From NCBI GenBank assembly GCA_964417875.1, contig CAYQJU010000004.1, positions 1-64,000 on the forward strand: DNA of 64,000 nt, given 5' to 3'. The notes under the pieces were generated by a model, which was not told where the DNA came from, did no database searches, and saw only the letters and a list, made by a program, of their open reading frames with translations. Shown one piece after another: positions 58,697-64,000 of the stretch. How positions within the stretch are numbered: the stretch's first letter is position 1; each line of letters starts with the position of its first letter. Origin of the DNA: ZC4RG30 sp964417875. Lineage in GTDB: Bacteria > Pseudomonadota > Gammaproteobacteria > Steroidobacterales > Steroidobacteraceae. Both the position numbers and the translations under genes were made by a program.

Positions 58697-60361
58697 ATGT
58701 ACCTGTCTTTCTATGGGCTGGCCGAGAAACCATTCTCGATCACGCCCGATCCACGCTATCTCTACCTTGGCGGCCACCACGCCGAGGCACTGGCGCACCT
58801 GCTTTATGGCGTGACCGAGGCCGGCGGTTTCATCCAGCTCACCGGCGAGGTGGGCACCGGCAAGACCACGATGATCCGCTCGCTGCTGGCACGCCGGCCG
58901 GAGAATGCCGAGATCGCGCTGGTGATCAATCCGGGCATGGACGTGACCGACTTCCTGCTCACGGTCTGCGAGGAGCTGGGCATCCACCTGTCCGACGGAG
59001 CCGTCCGCAACACCAGGGACCACATCGACACCCTCAACCGTCACCTGCTGCGCGCGCATGCGCAGGGCCGGCGCGTGGTGCTGATCATCGACGAGGCGCA
59101 GAACCTCTCGCGCGAGGTGCTCGAGCAGGTGCGGCTGCTGACCAATCTGGAGACCGAGACGCAGAAGCTGCTGCAGATCATCCTGATCGGGCAGCCGGAG
59201 CTGCGCGAGATGCTGGCGCGCAATGACCTGCGGCAGCTGGCCCAGCGCATCACCGGGCGCTATCACCTGGATCCGCTGTCGCGCCAGGAGACCGCCGCCT
59301 ATGTGCGCCACCGGCTGCGCATCGCCGGCGCCACGCAGGAGATCTTCACGCGTGGCGCGCTGGCGGAACTGCATCGCGCCAGCGGCGGCATTCCGCGACT
59401 GGTGAACATCATCGGTGATCGCGCGCTGCTGGGCGGATTCACCGAGGACAAGCACCGGCTCGGCGCCGCGCATGTGCGCCGCGCCGCCGGCGAGGTGTTC
59501 GGCCGGCGCATGCAGCCGGTGTGGCTGCCATGGACGGTGGCGCTGGCCGGTGCGGCAGCGATCAGCGTGGGCACGTGGCTGGCGTGGACGCGGCTGGATG
59601 CTGCCGGCACGCCGCAGGTGGCCGGGGCCGGCGCGGCTGCCGTTGTGGAGGTGCAGGGCGGCGCCGGGGGGGCGCCCGTCGCCGCGACGCAGCCGCAGCC
59701 CGCGGCATCCACTCCCGGGCCAGAACTCCGCCAGGTCCTGCAGGGCGCCGCATCGCCCGCCGGGCCCGAGGCTGCATGGTCGCAGCTGTTCGGCCTCTGG
59801 GATGTGCAGTACACACCGGGCACCGAGCCGCCCTGCGTGCAGGCGCTGCGCCACGGTCTTGAATGCCTGGAACTGCACGGCGACCTGGACGAGCTGCAGC
59901 GCTTCAACCGTCCGGCAATCCTCACATTGCACGATGAGGCCGGCGCGACGCATGCGGCCGTGCTCACCCAGTTGGTCGATGAAGCGCACGCGCGAGTGCA
60001 GATCGGCGAGGGATCCCATGACATCCCGCTGCACGATCTGGCGGCGCGCTGGGACGGCAGCTTCGTGCTGCTCTGGAAGCCGGCGCAGCTGGACACGCGC
60101 AACCTGTCGCTGGGCATGTGGGGCGAGACCGTGCGCAACCTGCGCATGCGGCTGGACGCCTGGGCCGGCCGCGCCGGCGAACCCATCTTCGCGGTGGACG
60201 AACCGGATTATTTCGACGCGCAGCTGCAGCGTCGGGTGATGGAGTTCCAGTCCCTGCACGGACTCAATGTCGATGGCATTGCCGGCGCCAGAACCCAGGC
60301 CGTGCTCGATGCGGTGGTGGCCGGACCCGGCACACCACTGCTCACCGCGGCGATGCAGTAG
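58697..60361 (+). CDS. GspA/ExeA-like AAA+ ATPase with peptidoglycan-binding domain
   Basis: A 554-residue ExeA/GspA-type protein that helps place the type II secretin through the peptidoglycan. The AAA+ domain (residues ~1-270) begins YLSFYGLAEKPFSITPDPRYLY, with Walker A GEVGTGKTT and Walker B VVLIIDEAQN. One membrane helix (~276-297) and a Pro/Ala linker follow. A degenerate C39-like domain (LFGLWDVQYTPG...) and a C-terminal peptidoglycan-binding domain (FDAQLQRRVMEFQSLHGLNVDGIAG) complete it. The gene overlaps no neighbour, and gspB begins 2 bp after its stop. The start at 58697 matches the family N-terminus. Confidence 0.9.
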   Translation: MYLSFYGLAEKPFSITPDPRYLYLGGHHAEALAHLLYGVTEAGGFIQLTGEVGTGKTTMIRSLLARRPENAEIALVINPGMDVTDFLLTVCEELGIHLSDGAVRNTRDHIDTLNRHLLRAHAQGRRVVLIIDEAQNLSREVLEQVRLLTNLETETQKLLQIILIGQPELREMLARNDLRQLAQRITGRYHLDPLSRQETAAYVRHRLRIAGATQEIFTRGALAELHRASGGIPRLVNIIGDRALLGGFTEDKHRLGAAHVRRAAGEVFGRRMQPVWLPWTVALAGAAAISVGTWLAWTRLDAAGTPQVAGAGAAAVVEVQGGAGGAPVAATQPQPAASTPGPELRQVLQGAASPAGPEAAWSQLFGLWDVQYTPGTEPPCVQALRHGLECLELHGDLDELQRFNRPAILTLHDEAGATHAAVLTQLVDEAHARVQIGEGSHDIPLHDLAARWDGSFVLLWKPAQLDTRNLSLGMWGETVRNLRMRLDAWAGRAGEPIFAVDEPDYFDAQLQRRVMEFQSLHGLNVDGIAGARTQAVLDAVVAGPGTPLLTAAMQ

Positions 60362-60363
60362 CG

Positions 60364-60975
60364 ATGTCGTTCATCCTCGATGCACTGAAGAAGGCCGAAT
60401 CCGAACGCCACCGGCATGTGGCGCCGGTGCTGATGGATGCGCGCGTGGCGCCGCCGCGGCGTGGCCTGCCGGCCTGGGCCTGGGTGCTGGGTGCGGTGCT
60501 GCTGGTGAACCTGCTGCTGCTGGGATGGATCCTGTGGCGCACGCCCACTGGCGCCGGGCAGGTTTCGGCGCCAATGCCGGTTGCACAGGAATCGCCGCCG
60601 GTCGACCAGGTCCCGGCGCCCTCCGGCCCGATGATCACGCCTGCGCCGCTTCCCCCGGGCCCGCAGGAGCTTCCGCCTTCCACCGCTCCCGCGCTGCCGG
60701 CTGCATCGCCGCCGAGCGCCACGGCACCTGCTCCCGATCCGTCTTCACTGCCCACCCTGCAGGACCTGCGCAGCGCAGGCGTCGCGCTGCCCGAACTGCA
60801 GCTTCACCTGCATGTGTTCGATCCCGCACCGGCCAACCGCTCGGTGCTGCTCGATGGCATGCGGCTGCGCGAAGGGGAATACACGCCCAACGGCGTGAAG
60901 GTCGAGCAGATCACGGCCACCGGCGTGGTGCTCGAGGCCGTGGGCCGCAGGTTCCGGCTCGAAGCCGGAACCTGA
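60364..60975 (+). CDS. GspB-like type II secretion accessory protein
   Basis: A 203-residue protein with the hallmark N-terminus MSFILDALKKAESERHR, one membrane helix (~38-58), a long Pro/Ala periplasmic linker and a C-terminal T2SSB domain (LQLHLHVFDPAPANRSVLLDGMRLREG, then GVVLEAVGRRFRL). GspB works with GspA in assembling the secretin. The 2-bp spacing after gspA shows a single transcript. No other gsp genes occur in this window. Confidence 0.92.
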   Translation: MSFILDALKKAESERHRHVAPVLMDARVAPPRRGLPAWAWVLGAVLLVNLLLLGWILWRTPTGAGQVSAPMPVAQESPPVDQVPAPSGPMITPAPLPPGPQELPPSTAPALPAASPPSATAPAPDPSSLPTLQDLRSAGVALPELQLHLHVFDPAPANRSVLLDGMRLREGEYTPNGVKVEQITATGVVLEAVGRRFRLEAGT

Positions 60976-60982
60976 ACCGGGG

Positions 60983-61945
60983 TTATTCGGCGATGTACCA
61001 GCGGTCGTCGACCTGCTCGACGATCCACTGGCTGTAGGGCAGCCCGGATCCGCTGAGGTCGAACACCGCGCGCGTGCCGGCATATTCATAGCGCGGCGTG
61101 CGCGTGCGCGCCATGCGGATGGCCGCCATGGTCTGCTCGCGCAGCGACTCGCGGCCTTCGCAGGCGCTGATCAGCGTGCGCAATGCGCGCGAGCCGGTGG
61201 TGCGGCGGAAGTTCGGGCTCATCTGCTTGTCGTAGTACTCGCTGCAGCGGCCGGCCTCGAGACTGGCCAGCGCATCGTCGAACAGCTTCACCATGCCCTG
61301 CGGCAGTGCCGGCGCGGCCGGCGCCGCGGCATCACTGCCTGCAGCACCGCCACCGGTGCCGCCCGCCACCATCGCCGGCGCCGCGGCACTGCGCGTGCGT
61401 CCGGCGCGCAGGTCATCGATCTGCGCCTGCAGTTCCAGCGGCAAGGCCGCCTTCCAGTCCTTGCCCCACGGCACGATGGAGACGATCACCGGCACGCGTA
61501 CATCGCCCATGCCCTCCGGCGGAATCAGCCGGCCGACCATCTGCACCATGCCGCCGCGATCCTTGACCGCCTCGATCCAGTCCACCTTGCGGAACTCGCG
61601 GGCGCCGAAGCGCAGCCGCTGCGCCAGCGTGACGAAGAAGCTGTGCGGCGTGAGCCGTTCGATGTCGGACAGCGGCATGCCGGCGCCGAACAGCCGCGTG
61701 CGCGTGATGCTGCCGCCGCGATCGTCCTCCAGCCGCATCTCCTCGAGCAGGCGCGTGCGCAGCTGCGCCAGTTCGTCTTCGAGGATGGACATGGCCATCG
61801 ACTGTGCGTCGCCACGCGCCGCCGCGCGCAGGTATTCCTCTGCCGCGCGCTGCTGCGCGCCGCTGCCGGCCGCCAGCAGCGGTGTCGCACCGAGGCTGAA
61901 CACCGCGAGCAGCAATGCGAATGTGACCGACTTCACGTAGCGCAT
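60983..61945 (-). CDS. Hypothetical exported protein
   Basis: A 320-residue protein with a signal peptide (residues ~1-26, ...TPLLAAGS). It is helical and charged (AAEEYLRAAARGDAQSM, ELAQLRTRLLEEMRLEDDRGG), with a Gly/Ala-rich central linker (~205-230) and a C-terminal half including YYDKQMSPNFRRTT and YSQWIVEQVDDRWYIAE. The latter resembles the end of small NTF2/SnoaL-like domains. No family is assigned. It converges on gspB (7 bp between stops). Confidence 0.7.
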   Translation of the reverse strand: MRYVKSVTFALLLAVFSLGATPLLAAGSGAQQRAAEEYLRAAARGDAQSMAMSILEDELAQLRTRLLEEMRLEDDRGGSITRTRLFGAGMPLSDIERLTPHSFFVTLAQRLRFGAREFRKVDWIEAVKDRGGMVQMVGRLIPPEGMGDVRVPVIVSIVPWGKDWKAALPLELQAQIDDLRAGRTRSAAAPAMVAGGTGGGAAGSDAAAPAAPALPQGMVKLFDDALASLEAGRCSEYYDKQMSPNFRRTTGSRALRTLISACEGRESLREQTMAAIRMARTRTPRYEYAGTRAVFDLSGSGLPYSQWIVEQVDDRWYIAE

Positions 61946-62107
61946 GTGGATGCATCCCCTTCCGATAACCATGGTCTGGCGAACCGTTTCACAGAACGCG
62001 AAAGCCGCCTGCCGCAGAGGTTGTGCCGCCGGCCGCGCCCCGTAAAGTCATCCCCAGCACATTGGGGCAGGTACGCCCCTTTCAACCTTAACGCGCTGGA
62101 GACGGAC

Positions 62108-63880
62108 TTGACAGCTAGTCCCAAGGTTCGCGGCGACCACCCACAGGATGCGGTGGCACGCCAGGCGGGCGCCGGCCGGACACTCGTTGCAATGACGCAC
62201 GATCCGGCGCTGGTCGCGGCCATCCAGGAGCTGGCAGCCGCCGGCCTTCCCTGCCACATCGCCCAGGACCTGCGCGCGCTGGCCGATCTGCTGATGGAGC
62301 AGGAGGCGGCAGTGGCGCTGCTGGATGCACAGGCCCTGGGCGTGCCCGCCGATGCCGCGGTCGACGCGGTGAAGAACCAGTTTCCGGAAGTGCGGCTGAT
62401 GGTCGCAGGCCATGCTGCCGAGCAGAACATGCTCGCCGGACGCATTGCCGACCAGAAGGTGTTCCGTTTCGTGCACAAGCCAGCCTCGGCACAGCGCCTG
62501 CGGCTGTTCGTCGATGCAGCGGCGCAATCCGGCGAGCGACAGGCCGCGCAGGGCGCGCCATCGCTGCAGGTACCGGGCGCGGGCAGCACCCAGCCGCCCG
62601 GCGGCAGCAACTCGATGCTGCCCATCCTGGCGGGTGTCGCCGGGGTGGTCGCGGTGGCGATCGGCGGCTGGATGCTGATGCGCAAGGAGGAAGCCCCGGC
62701 AACTGCGCCGGTGGCGCAGGCGCAGCCCGCGCAAACCTCGCCCGAACTGGTCGCAGCGCTGCAGCGTGCGGCCAGTGCGTTCTCGGCCAACCGCTTCGTG
62801 GCGGCCGATGGCAGCAGTGCCGCCGAGCTGTATCGCGAGGCGCTGCGCATCTCGCCCGGTCACGCGGATGCCACGCGCGGTTTCGATGCGGCCATCGAAC
62901 GGGCACTGGGCGGTGCCGAACAGGCATTGCTGGCCGGCCAGCTCGAGCAGGCGCGTGTCACCGCCGAACTGCTGCGGCTGATCGTGCCGGACAACGCGCG
63001 CCTGGCCTTCCTCTATACACAGATCGAGCGGGAGCTCGCGCGGCTGAATGCCGATGCCACGCAGCGCCAGGCCTTCGAGGCGCGGCAGGCGCAGATCCGT
63101 GGTGCCGTGGCGCAGGTCGAGCAGCGCATTGCACGCGGCGCATTGCTCGAGCCAGCGGATGACAGCGCCGTGGCGCGCTTCCGCGATGCGCAGGCCATCG
63201 GTGGCGGGGATCCGATGGTGCGTGGCGCGCGCGATGCGCTGGTCGCGGCACTGCTCACCGCCGCGGACCGCGAGCTGCGCGCCGATCGTGTCGTGCCCGC
63301 CCGCCAGCTGGTGGAAGCCGCCGGCACCGTGAACAGCAGCGCGCCGGGCCTGGACTTCGTGCGCAAGCGCATCGACGAGGCGATGATCCAGAAGGCCGCC
63401 GTGTCGCTTGCGGCGCCGGTGGTCGCGCCGCCGGTCGCTCCGGCGGCCAATCCGGTGCTGCCCGCTTCCCCGCCCGGCAATGCACCGGCCGCGGCACCGG
63501 CTGCGACATCGAACGCCGCCCCAGCGAACACCGCGCCGGCCAATGTCGCCGCCCGCGCGCCGGCCACCGCGACTCCGCCGGCGCAGGACAGCGTGGTCTC
63601 TGCCACCACGCTGCGCGCCGTGCGCAGCGTCGCGCCCGACTATCCGCAGCAGGCGCTGCAGAACCTGGTCTCCGGCTGGGTCGAAATGGAATTCACCGTG
63701 ACCCCTGAAGGTCATGTACGCGATGTGACCGTGATCGAGTCGGAGCCGGGACGCACCTTCGATTCCGCGGCCGTGGCCGCCATCCGCCGTTACCGCTATG
63801 AGCCGGTGATGCGCGATGGCGTGGCGGTCGAACAGCGCGCCCGGCTGCGCATGCGATTCACGGCGCAGGATGACCGCTGA
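62108..63880 (+). CDS. TonB-like protein with N-terminal receiver-like domain
   Basis: A 590-residue protein with an unusual layout. Residues ~20-150 look like a response-regulator receiver (TLVAMTHDPALVAAIQEL, ALLDAQALG, VRLMVAGHA, FRFVHKPASAQRL, with Lys-Pro before the last helix). A membrane helix (~178-196) is followed by a helical TPR-like periplasmic region (~215-430). A Pro/Ala linker leads to a C-terminal TonB domain (RSVAPDYPQQALQNLVSGWVEMEFTV...). The start is inferred as TTG at 62108 with GGAGA 8 nt upstream, because no ATG or GTG precedes the conserved part in a sensible place. The next gene overlaps by 11 bp. Confidence 0.8.
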   Translation: MTASPKVRGDHPQDAVARQAGAGRTLVAMTHDPALVAAIQELAAAGLPCHIAQDLRALADLLMEQEAAVALLDAQALGVPADAAVDAVKNQFPEVRLMVAGHAAEQNMLAGRIADQKVFRFVHKPASAQRLRLFVDAAAQSGERQAAQGAPSLQVPGAGSTQPPGGSNSMLPILAGVAGVVAVAIGGWMLMRKEEAPATAPVAQAQPAQTSPELVAALQRAASAFSANRFVAADGSSAAELYREALRISPGHADATRGFDAAIERALGGAEQALLAGQLEQARVTAELLRLIVPDNARLAFLYTQIERELARLNADATQRQAFEARQAQIRGAVAQVEQRIARGALLEPADDSAVARFRDAQAIGGGDPMVRGARDALVAALLTAADRELRADRVVPARQLVEAAGTVNSSAPGLDFVRKRIDEAMIQKAAVSLAAPVVAPPVAPAANPVLPASPPGNAPAAAPAATSNAAPANTAPANVAARAPATATPPAQDSVVSATTLRAVRSVAPDYPQQALQNLVSGWVEMEFTVTPEGHVRDVTVIESEPGRTFDSAAVAAIRRYRYEPVMRDGVAVEQRARLRMRFTAQDDR

Positions 63881-64000
63881 AGGCCGCCCGAAGCCGCGTG
63901 CGCTGCGCCTGCTCGTCGTCGCCGACGACGGCCAGACCGGCCGCTGGCTGCAGCACCGCATCGAAGCCCTCGACGCGGGCCACCAGGCCGAGCTCGACGA
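63870..64000 (+). CDS. Partial gene, probable receiver-domain protein, 3' end outside window
   Basis: The first 43 residues of a protein starting MTAEGRPKPRALRLLVVADD. The hydrophobic strand followed by Asp-Asp and a helix (GQTGRWLQHRIEAL) matches the beginning of a CheY-like receiver. The ATG overlaps the end of the TonB-like gene by 11 bp, so the two are translationally coupled. The output domain cannot be seen. Confidence 0.55.
   Translation, partial: MTAEGRPKPRALRLLVVADDGQTGRWLQHRIEALDAGHQAELD

Noticed and set aside
62064..62079. GGGGC-N6-GCCCC hairpin before the TonB-like gene
   Set aside because: Only a 5-bp stem, with an equally good alternative pairing nearby and a short T run. Too weak to call a terminator.
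62048..63961. 637-codon minus-strand open frame
   Set aside because: Antisense to the receiver-TonB gene, Arg/Gly-rich, no recognisable motif. A typical GC-rich shadow frame.
1..64000. tRNA, rRNA, CRISPR, prophage or insertion-sequence content
   Set aside because: I looked for cloverleaf arms, rRNA signatures, regularly spaced repeats, transposase/integrase motifs and attachment duplications and saw none. A covariance-model scan would be the decisive check for small RNAs.

Overview
The window is GC-rich chromosomal DNA from a Gram-negative bacterium. RlmJ, PrlC (oligopeptidase A), a large FadE-type acyl-CoA dehydrogenase, GspA/GspB, an MlaFED-like system and long TonB-dependent receptors suggest a gammaproteobacterium. 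It looks like a Xanthomonadales/Nevskiales/Steroidobacterales-type lineage, but the order is an inference from gene content. I see no rRNA, tRNA, insertion sequence, prophage or CRISPR array. The sequence is a draft scaffold with one 100-N gap (5913-6012).

Layout. 1-8 kb: 3' end of topA, a MerR/TipAS-type regulator with a textbook 19-bp-spacer promoter, a SemiSWEET-like protein, an overlapping GIY-YIG / exonuclease III / AlkB operon, csbD and topoisomerase IB (running into the gap), and an M20 peptidase. 8-17 kb: SMP-30 lactonase-like protein, NAD epimerase, UPF0104 membrane protein, rlmJ, DUF883 and EF-hand proteins, a PQQ quinohemoprotein dehydrogenase, aroE, DUF2937 and an OmpA-like barrel. 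17-24 kb: gor-gltS-GDPD operon, divergent from prlC across only 17 bp, then an HD-domain protein. 24-28 kb: M15 peptidase, a HAMP-PAS-GGDEF-EAL protein and a PLD-family protein.

28.5-34.6 kb holds what I consider the most interesting structure: a tightly packed nine-gene minus-strand unit. Two unannotated small membrane proteins, a YtrA-type GntR regulator and an ABC-2 exporter run straight into a STAS-MlaE / MlaF / MCE / lipoprotein lipid-transport module. A 26-bp perfect-arm palindrome covers the -10 region of the predicted promoter. mdh lies divergently and ends in a strong terminator.

35.8-47.2 kb is a catabolic-looking locus: two tandem TonB receptors of identical length, an outer-membrane-like protein, an NTF2-like lipoprotein, a formylglycine-generating enzyme with both catalytic cysteines, and two Cys-type sulfatases (one Tat, one Sec). 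Together they could capture and desulfate a sulfated compound. 47-64 kb: metR with a divergent MetE-like methyltransferase and two MetR-type sites, an amidohydrolase, SelO, DUF1801, Mog, a 33-aa peptide gene, DUF6607-like, FadE, DUF4399 lipoprotein, gspA-gspB, a hypothetical exported protein, and a receiver-TonB fusion followed by a truncated receiver-like gene.

A recurring signal is a -10-like hexamer exactly 6 nt before the start codon (merR, gor, prlC, mog, fadE, weaker in selO), which predicts leaderless mRNAs. Start codons were chosen by ribosome-binding sites, promoters and family alignment from memory. No database search was run.
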